Positions 8,221 to 17,132 of a DNA stretch of 64,000 nucleotides are shown here, piece by piece. Origin of the DNA: Aquimarina megaterium XH134. GTDB taxonomy: Bacteria > Bacteroidota > Bacteroidia > Flavobacteriales > Flavobacteriaceae. Each line of letters begins with the position of its first letter. Position 1 is the stretch's first letter. The translations under genes and the position numbers were made by a program. The notes beneath the pieces were generated by a model that saw only the letters and a list, made by a program, of their open reading frames with translations, did no database searches and was not told the DNA's origin. The stretch covers positions 62,001-126,000 of the forward strand of contig NZ_JACB01000004.1 of NCBI RefSeq assembly GCF_000520975.1. Reading direction: 5' to 3'.

Positions 8221-9459
8221 TTAAAACTCATAAATAGTGATACCACTTCTTAATTTTGGTTCTATATAAGTACTCTTCGGAGGCATTTTTAATCCTTCGT
8301 CTGCAATTTTTTTGACTTGCTCTACTGATGCGGGAAAAAGTCCAAATCCAACTTTGTACTCTCCATTATCAACATCACTTTTCACTTTTACAATTCCATT
8401 CTTACCATGTGAGTATTCAATACGATTATCTGTACGCAAATCTTCTATGCCCAAAATAGGTTTTAATACCGTTTTATATAAAATCTGTGCGTCTAATTCC
8501 TCTAATGCATCTGTAAATTCATAAGTTGTTTTTCTTAGATATAACGAATAAAACTCATCGTCAATATACATACTAAAATGATGAGGTTTTGAAGGTCTGT
8601 ATACTTCTGGCCCTCTATTTTCGATACGAAACCATTCATCTAATTTGATTAGAAATTCTTCTTTGGATAATCCGTTTAGATCTTTTACTAATCGGTTAAA
8701 TTCATAAATTTTTAAATCAGATTCAGGGATCAAATAACTCATAAAAAAATTATAAGCTTCATTACCGTTATGCTCAGGGTTATTTTCTTTTAAATCCTGA
8801 GATAGTAGGTGAGATGAGGCAGAACGATGATGGCCATCTGCTATATATATAGTTTTAATAGAAGAAAAGGCTTCTTGTATCTCGCGAATAGATTTTTGAT
8901 CCTCTATTTTCCATAGGTAATGTGTATCACGATTTGTAGTTGTAAATTCATATTCTGCTCTTGCTCCAACGGTTTCTGAAATAATTTTTGAAATAGAATC
9001 ATTATCAGGATAGGTAAGTAATACAGGTTCTGCATTAAAGCCAACTGTTTTTAGATACTCTTTAAAAGTACTTTCACGATCTTGAAGTGTATCTTCATGT
9101 TTTTTGATAACATCATTATGATAATCTTCTGTACTGGCAGCAGCTATAATACCACAAAATGATTCTTGTTCACGATTTACAATTTTGTAAATGTAATAAC
9201 AAGGACTATCCTCTTGCATAAAAATTTGATCTTCTTTAAACTCTAGATATCGATTTCGAACTAATTTATAACGTTCTTCACCAGATATCTCCTTATGGTA
9301 TTTATACCCAGGGTTTACAATATGTAAAAAAGAATAAGGATTATAATCCATTCTAGAATCTCGCTCAAAAGAAGTGTAACTTTGATATGATCTCGAAGCA
9401 ACCAGATTTACTTTATCTCTTGTTGGTCGTATAGCTTTAAACGGATGAATTTTTGCCAT
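8221..9459 (-). CDS. DUF1015 family protein
   Basis: This 412-residue cytoplasmic protein is recognised from its start (MAKIHPFKAIRPTRDKV), the NPYSFLHIVNPG stretch and the central ADGHHR (about 208-213) followed by a serine-rich helix, all typical of DUF1015. The family often sits near serine-biosynthesis genes in other genomes, and its fold has been compared with ParB-like kinases, but no function is established and I do not assign one. Its ATG overlaps the stop codon of the M23 peptidase gene by one base (TAATG), so the two are translationally coupled. Confidence 0.88.
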   Translation of the reverse strand: MAKIHPFKAIRPTRDKVNLVASRSYQSYTSFERDSRMDYNPYSFLHIVNPGYKYHKEISGEERYKLVRNRYLEFKEDQIFMQEDSPCYYIYKIVNREQESFCGIIAAASTEDYHNDVIKKHEDTLQDRESTFKEYLKTVGFNAEPVLLTYPDNDSISKIISETVGARAEYEFTTTNRDTHYLWKIEDQKSIREIQEAFSSIKTIYIADGHHRSASSHLLSQDLKENNPEHNGNEAYNFFMSYLIPESDLKIYEFNRLVKDLNGLSKEEFLIKLDEWFRIENRGPEVYRPSKPHHFSMYIDDEFYSLYLRKTTYEFTDALEELDAQILYKTVLKPILGIEDLRTDNRIEYSHGKNGIVKVKSDVDNGEYKVGFGLFPASVEQVKKIADEGLKMPPKSTYIEPKLRSGITIYEF

Positions 9460-10055
9460 TAATTATTATTTATAAATTTTGTTGGATCCAGATATCCAGA
9501 TCGGTCATTTGCATATCCACCACCGATTTCCATAAAAATATCATCTCTGATTTCTAGGTGCAAATGAGCCAAATATATGCCATTTGCATTACCTATAGTT
9601 GCTATTAAAGCACCTTTTTTTACAAAATCTCCTTCTTTTACAAGTATAGAATCGCAATGTGCATATACAGATTCATAATATTTTCCTTTGTACCTATGTA
9701 TTACTCTTATAACATTACCCCAACCTCCTTTAATATCTTTAGCAAAAGTAACATGTCCATTAGCAATGGCGTATATGGGATCTCCTAGATCTGTATTACC
9801 TCCTCCAATACCATTCCAGTCATCACCTAAGTGATTGTTTTCTCTAAATTTTTGGGCATTATAATAGCCTTCAGCATTTGGTTTACCAATTGGATAATCA
9901 AAATCAGAAGCGATAAATTCTGGATTTTTCTCAAAAAGAGAAGTGTAGATCTGATAAGGATCTTGATTGTCATCAATAGCAAGGCTGAATGTTTCATTTC
10001 TGTTTTTACAGGAAATCAAGGTTAAGGCTATAGTGAGCACCAGAATTTTGTTCAT
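9459..10055 (-). CDS. M23 (LytM) family metallopeptidase lipoprotein
   Basis: This 198-residue lipoprotein has lipobox LISC with C16. It carries a complete zinc peptidase domain: H75xxxD79, the catalytic YAH (H133) and HLH (H164, H166). GGWGN and GIYLAHLH are typical of LytM enzymes, which cleave peptide cross-links of peptidoglycan. With the metal ligands intact it is probably an active endopeptidase and not an EnvC-type degenerate activator. The position after hbd and before DUF1015 suggests one transcript but gives no clear pathway link. Confidence 0.9.
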   Translation of the reverse strand: MNKILVLTIALTLISCKNRNETFSLAIDDNQDPYQIYTSLFEKNPEFIASDFDYPIGKPNAEGYYNAQKFRENNHLGDDWNGIGGGNTDLGDPIYAIANGHVTFAKDIKGGWGNVIRVIHRYKGKYYESVYAHCDSILVKEGDFVKKGALIATIGNANGIYLAHLHLEIRDDIFMEIGGGYANDRSGYLDPTKFINNN

Positions 10056-10088
10056 CGTAAAATCAGGAAGTAAATACTAAATTACGAA

Positions 10089-10976
10089 CTATATAAACTG
10101 CTTAGATACATTTTCTGCTTTTCTGTTTTCAGAATAATCATAGAATCCTTCTCCACTTTTTACTCCAAGTTTACCGGCCATAACCATATTAACTAATAAT
10201 GGGCAAGGCGCATATTTTGGGTTTTTGAAACCATCATACATTACATTAAGAATAGAAAGGCAAACATCAAGACCAATAAAATCTGCTAATTGTAATGGCC
10301 CCATAGGGTGTGCCATTCCTAATTTCATAACGGTATCAATCTCTGATACTCCTGCGACACCATTATATAAAGTTTCTATTGATTCATTAATCATTGGCAT
10401 GAGGATACGATTTGCTACAAATCCAGGGTAATCATTTACTTCTACAGGGATTTTACCTAATGTTTTAGACAGTTCCATGATAGTAGAAGTCACTTCATCA
10501 GAGGTATTGTATCCTCTAATGATCTCAACTAATTTCATGATAGGTACGGGATTCATAAAATGCATGCCTATAACCATATCAGGACGATTGGTTACAGCAG
10601 CAATTTGTGTAATCGATATTGATGAAGTATTAGAAGCTAAAATTGTATCTTCTGGACATGCCTCACTAAGCTCTTTGAAAATTTTTAGCTTTAAATCTAC
10701 ATTTTCTGTAGCGGCTTCAACGACAAGACCAGCGTATTCTACTCCTTCTTTGATATTTGTATAAGTAGAGATATTGGCAAGTGTAGCTTCCTTATCGGCT
10801 TCTGATATTTTTTCTTTAGCGATCATCCTGTCTAAATTCTTTGTGATTGTAGTTAAGCCTTTATCCAAAGATTGCTGAGAAATATCAATAAGCTGTACTT
10901 TAAAGCCTTTTTGAGCAAAAGTATGTGCAATACCATTCCCCATAGTTCCTGCACCGATTACTGCAATGTTTTTCAT
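10089..10976 (-). CDS. hbd: 3-hydroxybutyryl-CoA dehydrogenase
   Basis: This 295-residue monofunctional enzyme oxidises 3-hydroxyacyl-CoA to 3-oxoacyl-CoA with NAD(P). The N terminus is a Rossmann fold (VIGAGTMGNGIA, 6-17), the catalytic histidine is H139 in IGMHFMNPVP, and NRILMPMINE opens the helical C-terminal domain that makes the dimer. The length matches Hbd/PaaH. Possible roles are short-chain fatty-acid or phenylacetate breakdown, or butanoate metabolism. No pathway partner is next to it; its neighbours in the run are an oxidoreductase and a peptidase. Confidence 0.93.
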   Translation of the reverse strand: MKNIAVIGAGTMGNGIAHTFAQKGFKVQLIDISQQSLDKGLTTITKNLDRMIAKEKISEADKEATLANISTYTNIKEGVEYAGLVVEAATENVDLKLKIFKELSEACPEDTILASNTSSISITQIAAVTNRPDMVIGMHFMNPVPIMKLVEIIRGYNTSDEVTSTIMELSKTLGKIPVEVNDYPGFVANRILMPMINESIETLYNGVAGVSEIDTVMKLGMAHPMGPLQLADFIGLDVCLSILNVMYDGFKNPKYAPCPLLVNMVMAGKLGVKSGEGFYDYSENRKAENVSKQFI

Positions 10977-11017
10977 ATGTATATTGTTTATTTGATATGT
11001 ATGTGTAAATTTTGTTT

Positions 11018-11983
11018 TTAATGAGTAAAGCAGTCAATGATTTTTAAGGCAACTTCTAATGCCTTTTTTCCTTGCTCTAAAGATACCACAGGTGTAGTAT
11101 CATTTTTTATGGCTTCTGCAAAGGTGTCTAATTCATCTAATATTGCATTATTAGAAGGAACATTAGGGTTGTCAAAATAAATTTGTTTTTTCACACCTTC
11201 GGCATTTTGCAATATCATAGCAAAATCATCTGGAGTCTCAGGAGCATCTTTCATCTTTACGACCTCACATTTTTTTTCAAAGAAATCAACCGAGATATAG
11301 GCATCGCGCTGAAAAAACCTGGATTTTCGCATATTCTTAAGAGAAATTCTACTGGCAGTAAGGTTAGCTACACAACCATTTTCAAATTCTATTCGAGCAT
11401 TAGCGATATCAGGAGTTTCACTAATTACAGATACTCCACTGGCACTAATGTGTTTTACTTCAGAGTGCACTACACTTAGTATAGCATCTATATCATGAAT
11501 CATAAGATCAAGAACTACAGGAACATCTGTACCTCTGGGGTTAAATTCTGCTAATCTGTGCGATTCGATAAACATTGGATTGTCAATCTTGCTAGCTACT
11601 GCAGTGTATGCAGGATTAAAACGTTCTACATGTCCTACTTGTCCTTTTACATGATGTGCATTTGCCAACTCAATAAGCTGTTGGGCTTCTGCTACAGTAT
11701 TAGTAATTGGTTTTTCTATAAAGACGTGTTTGCCTGCTTTTATTGCTTGCTTAGCTACATCAAAATGAGCAAAAGTTGGGGTAACAATATCAACTACATC
11801 TACAGCATCAATTAATTCTTCAATAGAGTTAAAGAGTTGATAGCCAAATTCTTCTGCTATAGATTTAGCTTGGGTTTCGCTAGCATCGTAGAAACCTATA
11901 AGGTCATAATTTTCTGATTGTTGTAGAAGACGTAAATGGATTTTACCAAGGTGTCCCGCACCGAGTACTCCGGCTTTGAGCAT
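11018..11983 (-). CDS. Gfo/Idh/MocA family NAD(P)-dependent oxidoreductase
   Basis: This 321-residue protein has an N-terminal Rossmann nucleotide-binding motif (GVLGAGHLGKIH, 5-16), the family's EKP motif (HVFIEKPI, about 90-97) and a C-terminal alpha/beta domain. These enzymes oxidise or reduce sugars, inositols or imines with NAD(P). The substrate cannot be read from sequence. It is the first gene of the minus-strand run continuing into hbd, the M23 peptidase and DUF1015, with gaps of 41 bp, 33 bp and a one-base overlap. Confidence 0.9.
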   Translation of the reverse strand: MLKAGVLGAGHLGKIHLRLLQQSENYDLIGFYDASETQAKSIAEEFGYQLFNSIEELIDAVDVVDIVTPTFAHFDVAKQAIKAGKHVFIEKPITNTVAEAQQLIELANAHHVKGQVGHVERFNPAYTAVASKIDNPMFIESHRLAEFNPRGTDVPVVLDLMIHDIDAILSVVHSEVKHISASGVSVISETPDIANARIEFENGCVANLTASRISLKNMRKSRFFQRDAYISVDFFEKKCEVVKMKDAPETPDDFAMILQNAEGVKKQIYFDNPNVPSNNAILDELDTFAEAIKNDTTPVVSLEQGKKALEVALKIIDCFTH

Positions 11984-12078
11984 AATATATTGATTTTACA
12001 CAAAAATAGTATTATTTATAAATTTTAAATCCTAATTATATCTAAAATGCAAAATTTTAGTTCGAAGAAAGAAATAGT

Positions 12079-12110
12079 TTGCAAATCTTTAAAATCTTTA
12101 TGTAATTTTA
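12079..12110 (+). promoter_or_regulatory. Candidate promoter of pcm
   Basis: A TTG at 12079-12081 and a -7-like box TAATTTTA at 12103-12110 are spaced 21 bases apart. This is close to the Bacteroidota promoter pattern, 24 bases before the GTG start of pcm. The last base of the -7 box departs from consensus. Confidence 0.4.
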
Positions 12111-12134
12111 GCCTGCTAAATAACCCTTAGAATA

Positions 12135-12776
12135 GTGAAAGATACCCTTAGACATGCCGGAAAAAGAAAACAATTAGTAGATGTATTGATTAAAAAAGGA
12201 ATCAAAAATAAAACGGTGTTATCTGCTATAGGAAAGATACCCAGACACTTATTTATGGATTCTGGATTTGAAGATCATGCATATCAGGATAAAGCTTTTC
12301 CGATTGCAGCAGATCAAACCATTTCTCAACCCTATACTGTAGCGTTTCAAACAGAATTATTGGAAATAAAAAAAGGGGATAAGGTGTTAGAAATTGGCAC
12401 TGGTTCGGGATACCAAACTGCAGTTTTATGCGAAATGGGAGCAAAAGTGTATAGTATAGAACGTCAAAAAGAATTGTTTAAAAAAACAAAATTGTTTTTG
12501 TCTAAACTTGGATATAGACCAAAACACTTGTCGTTTGGAGATGGGTATAAAGGCTTAGTAGAGCATGCACCGTACAATGGAATTATAGTGACAGCAGGAG
12601 CTCCTTTTGTTCCAAAACCATTATTAGGGCAACTACAAATTAATGGCCGTCTAGTAATCCCGGTAGGAGAGGATGTACAAATAATGACACTTTTTGTTCG
12701 TAAAAGTGAAACAGAGTTCGAAAAACGAGAATTCGGAGAGTTTAGATTTGTTCCTTTGTTAGAGGATAAGAATTAG
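12135..12776 (+). CDS. pcm: Protein-L-isoaspartate O-methyltransferase
   Basis: This 213-residue enzyme uses S-adenosylmethionine to methylate L-isoaspartyl residues and so starts repair of aged proteins. Family signatures are the substrate loop DQTISQPY (residues 62-69), motif I VLEIGTGSGYQTAVL and the later GGAP-like motif TAGAPFVPKPLL. It starts at a GTG. Pcm often lies near smpB in Flavobacteriaceae, and here an ankyrin gene sits between them. A promoter candidate lies at 12079-12110. Confidence 0.94.
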   Translation: MKDTLRHAGKRKQLVDVLIKKGIKNKTVLSAIGKIPRHLFMDSGFEDHAYQDKAFPIAADQTISQPYTVAFQTELLEIKKGDKVLEIGTGSGYQTAVLCEMGAKVYSIERQKELFKKTKLFLSKLGYRPKHLSFGDGYKGLVEHAPYNGIIVTAGAPFVPKPLLGQLQINGRLVIPVGEDVQIMTLFVRKSETEFEKREFGEFRFVPLLEDKN

Positions 12777-12821
12777 AAAAAGAATAAGTATTGAAATAAT
12801 ACTCTTTTAAAAATTAGTGTT

Positions 12822-13844
12822 ATGGAAGAACAAAAGCCAATCACAATAGAATTATTTAAGCTTGTAGACAAAAGAAAATATAGTTCTGATGATATAACAA
12901 AAATTAAATTGTTATTAGAAGAAGGAGCAGATGTTAATTATCAGGAACCTGAATACCCTTTTGAAACTATACTTTATAGAGTTATTTCTTCCTGGAAAAA
13001 AGACGAAAGGTTAGAGGTTGTAAAACTTCTGCTGTCCTATAATGTAGATGTAAATGTAGAGTGTGATATTTTTTTGCCAATAGAACATGCAGCTCGAAAA
13101 GGGGATGAAAAAGTAGTTGAATTTTTATTAGAAAATGGAGCAGATGAAGGTTTGCAGGCAACTTTGAAAATAGCAATTGAAGGAGAGCATATCGAAATTG
13201 CAAAAATATTGATCGATACAGGTATTAACCTTGATATGCACGAAGGATCAGATGTACCTTTTCTAAATTATTGCACAGAGCCATATCGAATAAGAGATAG
13301 AAAAAAAGAATATGATATTGTACCCGGAGTAACAATTGCGAAGTTTTTGATAGATAGAGGAGCAAACCCTAATGGTTTACCCAGTTCATCTATAACTCCC
13401 TTGCAGAATGCAGTGAATAATGATTTTTTTGAATTAGTAGAATTATTATTCGATAATGGAATTGAATCCATAGCAGAAGAAGACCCTATATTACTTATGG
13501 TGCAATCTGTAGAAATGGCTAAAACTTTACTGCAGAAGGGAGCAAATATTAACGTTCGAAGTGAAAAATATAGAGGATCGACACCTTTAATTTCAAGTAT
13601 AAGTAAAGAAAACAGAAGTTTAATAGAATTTTTTATAGAAGAAAAAGCGAACTTATACTCAGTAGATAATGATGGTTTTACCGCTTTTCATCAAGCAGTT
13701 TTATTAGAAGATATAAATTTGATAAAATATCTGGCAGATTATTATAATATTAAAAAATGTAATGAAATTTATTCTCTATTGTCTATAGTCGATTCGACTT
13801 CTGTAAAGAAAATAATAGAAGAATTATTGAGTAATAGTGTTTGA
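12822..13844 (+). CDS. Ankyrin-repeat protein
   Basis: This 340-residue protein has no signal peptide or membrane segment and is made of about eight ankyrin-type repeats. Recognisable units are LLLEEGADVNYQ, LLLSYNVDVNVE, FLLENGADEG, ILIDTGINLD, FLIDRGANPNGLPSSSITPLQNAV, TLLQKGANINVRS and FFIEEKANLYSVDNDGFTAFHQAVL. The repeats suggest protein-protein binding in the cytoplasm; partners are unknown. It follows pcm by 45 bp on the same strand and may be co-transcribed with it. Confidence 0.88.
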   Translation: MEEQKPITIELFKLVDKRKYSSDDITKIKLLLEEGADVNYQEPEYPFETILYRVISSWKKDERLEVVKLLLSYNVDVNVECDIFLPIEHAARKGDEKVVEFLLENGADEGLQATLKIAIEGEHIEIAKILIDTGINLDMHEGSDVPFLNYCTEPYRIRDRKKEYDIVPGVTIAKFLIDRGANPNGLPSSSITPLQNAVNNDFFELVELLFDNGIESIAEEDPILLMVQSVEMAKTLLQKGANINVRSEKYRGSTPLISSISKENRSLIEFFIEEKANLYSVDNDGFTAFHQAVLLEDINLIKYLADYYNIKKCNEIYSLLSIVDSTSVKKIIEELLSNSV

Positions 13845-13907
13845 TTGTAATTAGATGTTTTATTAAAAAAATAGTGTTAGTAATTTATACAATTTTCATG
13901 GCGTAAA

Positions 13908-14366
13908 TTATCTATATTCTTTTTTAATACGATCAAGATTCCTTTTATTATCCCTGTCTTTAATTGTTTCTCGTTTATCGTACATCTTTTTACCACGTGC
14001 AAGAACAATATTAAGCTTTGCTAGCCCACGATCATTTATGAATAATTTGGTAGGTATAATGGTTAATCCAGAGTTTTTTACTTCTTTTTCAAGTTTTTTT
14101 AACTCCTTTTTGTTGAGTAATAGTTTTCGTTCACTTTTGGGATTATGATTAAAATAAGTGGCATGAGAATACTCTTCTATATGCATATTAATAACAAATA
14201 ATTCATTGTTATTAAACTCACAGAAACTCTCTGCAATATTTGCTTTTCCTTCTCTTATAGCCTTTATTTCTGTGCCAACGAGTTTGATTCCCGCAGTATA
14301 TTTATCCAGGAATTCATATTCAAATTTGGCCTTACGGTTTAATATGTTGATTTTATTTGGATTCAT
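13908..14366 (-). CDS. smpB: SsrA-binding protein SmpB
   Basis: This 152-residue tmRNA partner brings tmRNA to stalled ribosomes for trans-translation. Recognised by NILNRKAKFEYEFLDKYTAGIKLVGTEIKAIREGKANI, with the OB-fold core, the GLAKLNIVLARGKKMYDKRE motif and a basic C-terminal tail (RDNKRNLDRIKKEYR) of the kind that folds into the ribosomal mRNA channel. The length is standard. A -7 box candidate (TACTTTTG on the minus strand, 14400-14407) lies about 34 bp upstream, inside an inverted repeat. Confidence 0.96.
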   Translation of the reverse strand: MNPNKINILNRKAKFEYEFLDKYTAGIKLVGTEIKAIREGKANIAESFCEFNNNELFVINMHIEEYSHATYFNHNPKSERKLLLNKKELKKLEKEVKNSGLTIIPTKLFINDRGLAKLNIVLARGKKMYDKRETIKDRDNKRNLDRIKKEYR

Positions 14367-14381
14367 ATGTGTATTCCGAAA

Positions 14382-14407
14382 TACTTTTGTAAACGCCTAC
14401 AAAAGTA
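14382..14407. repeat. 10 bp perfect inverted repeat upstream of smpB
   Basis: The arms TACTTTTGTA (14382-14391) and TACAAAAGTA (14398-14407) are separated by 6 bases. Each arm reads as a -7 box (TACTTTTG) on opposite strands. It may be an operator, or simply a palindromic promoter element. No gene on the plus strand would use the left copy. Confidence 0.4.
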
Positions 14408-14408
14408 C

Positions 14409-14432
14409 AAAGCTTTCCTGAAAGAAAGCTTT
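14409..14432 (-). terminator. Possible terminator after the 14461 gene
   Basis: The 9 bp perfect arms at 14409-14417 and 14424-14432 form a short hairpin downstream of the small secreted protein gene and upstream of smpB. The following T run on the minus strand is weak, so termination may be partial. Confidence 0.35.
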
Positions 14433-14460
14433 AAACAAAAACGAATATTCTAAATACTTT

Positions 14461-14817
14461 TTATAGCTCTTGAAATTGTATTGTTGAAATCTTACCATCT
14501 GCACTAAGTTGAAGGTCCATTGCTAAAGTTGCTTTGTCAAATGCTACTTTATAACTATAAACCCCTTCGGCGGTTTCAACAAAAGTTATCTTTTTTATAC
14601 TGCCGAATTGCTCGAAACAACCATTTATAAAATTAGATACCCCCTCTTTTGTCATACTTTCTTGCATTTCTGAAGTGTACATATCAAAAATAGCATTTAC
14701 ATCTTGTGCATTAAAATTTTCTAGAAAAGTCTTTGTCGTACTTTCATAAGTACTCGCATCCTGGGCAAAACCATATTGAATGGTAAAACAAGTTAACAGT
14801 AAGATTATATATTTCAT
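14461..14817 (-). CDS. Small secreted DUF3887-like protein
   Basis: This 118-residue protein has a signal peptide (1-18, FTIQYGFAQ). The mature part resembles the DUF3887/NTF2-like fold: a helix (FLENFNAQDVNAIFDMYTSEMQESM) followed by strands with GSIKKITFVE and YSYKVAFDKATLAMDLQL. It contains no catalytic motif. It is likely a periplasmic or secreted small-molecule-binding or protective domain. It stands alone between divergent and same-strand neighbours. Confidence 0.75.
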   Translation of the reverse strand: MKYIILLLTCFTIQYGFAQDASTYESTTKTFLENFNAQDVNAIFDMYTSEMQESMTKEGVSNFINGCFEQFGSIKKITFVETAEGVYSYKVAFDKATLAMDLQLSADGKISTIQFQEL

Positions 14818-15027
14818 AGCATTCTCATTTTGGGGTTAGGTATTGCAAAATAATTATCTTTTCGTTAAAATTAAAAAAAAACAACCTTCAATTCACATTT
14901 TATAGAGTAAGTATAAAACTGGGTTTTCGTCTAAAAAAATAATTAGTTGTATCTGTTATTTAGTTTAACAAAATTGTTACAATTAATGAAAAGAGAAAGA
15001 TTAATTTAGTTTTTTAAAGCAATTTTT

Positions 15028-15777
15028 ATGCAACGTTATTTTATAGTATTAGTATTTGTTTTCTCTTCTGTTACCGCTGCTTTTTCCCAGTTTTCTGCTC
15101 AGGAAATAGTGGATAAAACAATAGAAAAGGCAGGAGGAACTAATTATGATAGGGCCATTATACATTTCGTTTTTAGAGGGAAACAATATCGAAGTAAAAG
15201 AGGAGAAGGAGTATATGAATTAGAGAGATTTGTAAATGGACCTAAAGGGATAACTCATGATGTGATAAGTAATTCTGGTTTAAAAAGGACTATAGAGAAT
15301 TGCCCTGTAGCAGTTGCAGATTCTTTGATTACAAAAATAAGTGATGGAGTGAATTCTGTACATTATTTTGCTAGCCTTCCGTATGGACTTAATGCTCCGG
15401 CAGTACATAAAAAACTAGTTGGTGAATCGGTTATCAATGGATCCTTATATTATAAAATTAAAGTAACTTTTGATCAAGAAGGCGGCGGAACCGATTTTGA
15501 AGATGAGTTTATGTACTGGATCAACAAGGAGAACTTTACCGTAGATTATCTAGCATATAAATATGCTGTGAATGGGGGAGGAATACGATTTAGAGAAGCC
15601 TATGATCCAAGAAATATAAACGGAATACGTTTTGTAGATTATAAAAATTATAAAACAGAAGACTTAACCACACCACTACATAACCTTGATAAACTATTTG
15701 AAAAAAAGCAACTAAAATTACTTTCAAAAATAGAGCTAGAGGATATTTATGTTTATATTGAAAGAGACTGTTGTTAG
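15028..15777 (+). CDS. Secreted DUF6503 family protein
   Basis: This 249-residue exported protein has a signal peptide (1-20, TAAFSQ). The mature part begins FSAQEIVDKTIEKAGG and continues as a beta-rich fold with FRGKQYRSKRGEGVYELER and FTVDYLAYKYAVNGGGIRFREAYDPRNINGIRFVDYKNY. This is the DUF6503 pattern of Bacteroidota proteins that look like LolA/outer-membrane lipoprotein-sorting domains. Its biochemical role is unknown. Its 3' end overlaps the convergent phosphatase gene by 4 bp. Confidence 0.8.
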   Translation: MQRYFIVLVFVFSSVTAAFSQFSAQEIVDKTIEKAGGTNYDRAIIHFVFRGKQYRSKRGEGVYELERFVNGPKGITHDVISNSGLKRTIENCPVAVADSLITKISDGVNSVHYFASLPYGLNAPAVHKKLVGESVINGSLYYKIKVTFDQEGGGTDFEDEFMYWINKENFTVDYLAYKYAVNGGGIRFREAYDPRNINGIRFVDYKNYKTEDLTTPLHNLDKLFEKKQLKLLSKIELEDIYVYIERDCC

Positions 15778-16286
15778 TTTATAGTAAGCACGGTATCGGT
15801 AATTATATCACCAGTAATTTTTATAATGAATAGCTTTCCATAGATTTTTTCATCTATAGAGCTATACTTTTCTTTACCAATAATTTTATTAACAAAGGAA
15901 GGTGTTGTATTGCTATGACCAACAACCACAACGGTCTTTCCTTTTGTTTTTTCCTGAAACTCGGTATCGTTTAAATTTCTAGGGTTATATAAAGTGAGTT
16001 CTACATTTTTACTTTTGGCAATTGGCTCTGCTGTTTTTCTGGTTCTAATATAGTCTGTAGTATATACCATATCTACCGGTACATCAACAAGCATTTTTGC
16101 CCAGTTTTCTGATCGCATTTTTCCAGTCTCTGTAAGGTTTGGATTTCGATTACTTGGATCGCTAAGATCCTTTTCGGCGTGTCTAACTAAAAAATATGTA
16201 GTAGTTATTTCTTGTTGAGGTGCATTACTTTGACAAGAACCAACCCAAGAAGAAAGAAAAATAAGTAAAAAGAATATAGGTTTCAT
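15774..16286 (-). CDS. Histidine phosphatase family lipoprotein (SixA-like)
   Basis: This 170-residue lipoprotein has lipobox VGSC with C18. It is a branch-1 histidine phosphatase: the RHAE motif in YFLVRHAEKD holds the catalytic histidine, followed by NLTETGKMRSENWA, an arginine in TDYIRTRKTAEPIA, and the second histidine in VVVVGHSNTTPS. The size is close to SixA. Placement outside the cytoplasm suggests a phosphate-scavenging or periplasmic target and not phosphohistidine signalling. The substrate is unknown. Confidence 0.85.
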   Translation of the reverse strand: MKPIFFLLIFLSSWVGSCQSNAPQQEITTTYFLVRHAEKDLSDPSNRNPNLTETGKMRSENWAKMLVDVPVDMVYTTDYIRTRKTAEPIAKSKNVELTLYNPRNLNDTEFQEKTKGKTVVVVGHSNTTPSFVNKIIGKEKYSSIDEKIYGKLFIIKITGDIITDTVLTIN

Positions 16287-16395
16287 TTGTTTGTGTTTAT
16301 TGTCTTAGAGGCCAGACAGTACTGCATAATAATTATTATTTCGGAAGTATTGAAATTCTAAATTATGCTTAAGTCATGACATAAAACTAAATAAT

Positions 16396-16449
16396 ATCAG
16401 GTATAAAAATAGCTATTATAAAAATAATAATAACTTTTTTATACCTGAT
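16396..16449. repeat. 14 bp inverted repeat downstream of a small ORF
   Basis: Perfect arms at 16396-16409 and 16436-16449 (ATCAGGTATAAAAA and its complement) enclose an AT-rich 26-base spacer. It lies 4 bp beyond the stop of the 41-residue membrane peptide, so it could end or stabilise that transcript. The stem is AT-rich and the T run lies inside it, so it is not a classic terminator. Confidence 0.4.
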
Positions 16450-16453
16450 TCTA

Positions 16454-16579
16454 TTATTCTAACATTCCCATTTGCCAAATAACGATACCCATGGATAGAA
16501 TAGCAATGATAAAAAATCCTATATAAATATAGGAGCTTCTTCTTTTATTAGAAGAGCCTAAATCGCCAGAAGATTTCAT
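16454..16579 (-). CDS. Small single-pass membrane peptide (41 residues)
   Basis: A complete frame with an ATG at 16579 and TAA at 16454-16456 encodes 41 residues. It has a polar, positively charged start (MKSSGDLGSSNKRRSS), one strong hydrophobic span (YIYIGFFIIAILSMGIVIW) and a short tail. An in-frame stop lies seven codons upstream of the ATG, fixing the start. Charge and hydrophobicity are those of a genuine small membrane protein with a cytoplasmic N terminus, and the segment fills an otherwise empty 348 bp gap. I do not recognise a family. Confidence 0.55.
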   Translation of the reverse strand: MKSSGDLGSSNKRRSSYIYIGFFIIAILSMGIVIWQMGMLE

Positions 16580-16634
16580 ATGGCCAGTTTTAAATGGTTA
16601 CGTTCTATATTAAGACGAATAAAAAATGGAAATG

Positions 16635-17117
16635 TTACACTTTTTGTGGTTTTAATTGTAAAATTCTTTCTTCAAAACTAGTAGCAGATATGGGTTCTAT
16701 TATGTTTTTAAATAGTTCCATGAGTTGTTGATCGTGATTCCAACGCTTTTGTTGTAATAAATTAAAATGTACAAAAGAACTCCATAATATAGCCTTAAGC
16801 TCGGTTTTATCATGGTTCCACATTCTGATTTCTACATGTAATTGATTTTCTGTATATCGTATAAGTTGAGAATCGATAATAACATTCTCCATAAGTAAGG
16901 CCGGTTTTAAATAAGCAATCTGGTTTGTGCCTACTACCCAACTAATGCCCTCGGTTTTTGCTAGTTTAAAAATATCAAGGTTGTAGTATTGATCAATCTG
17001 ATCTTCTCGTGCATTGATCATATAATTAATATATGCTGCATTATTAAGATGGTTAAAAGGGTCACAATCCTGAAATCTTATTTTTGCTTTGCTTTCTGGT
17101 ATTTTAGTTAATGTCAT
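16635..17117 (-). CDS. Acyl-CoA thioesterase (4HBT hotdog fold)
   Basis: This 160-residue hotdog-fold protein has the 4-hydroxybenzoyl-CoA thioesterase signature RFQDCDPFNHLNNAAYINYM (15-34), including the catalytic aspartate region and the HLNN loop. It should hydrolyse an acyl-CoA or acyl-ACP; chain preference is unknown. It lies 54 bp downstream of a TetR gene, and a copy of the TetR-type palindrome sits just before its ATG, so it is very likely the regulator's target. Confidence 0.86.
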   Translation of the reverse strand: MTLTKIPESKAKIRFQDCDPFNHLNNAAYINYMINAREDQIDQYYNLDIFKLAKTEGISWVVGTNQIAYLKPALLMENVIIDSQLIRYTENQLHVEIRMWNHDKTELKAILWSSFVHFNLLQQKRWNHDQQLMELFKNIIEPISATSFEERILQLKPQKV

Positions 17118-17132
17118 GACTTAATTTATTTT

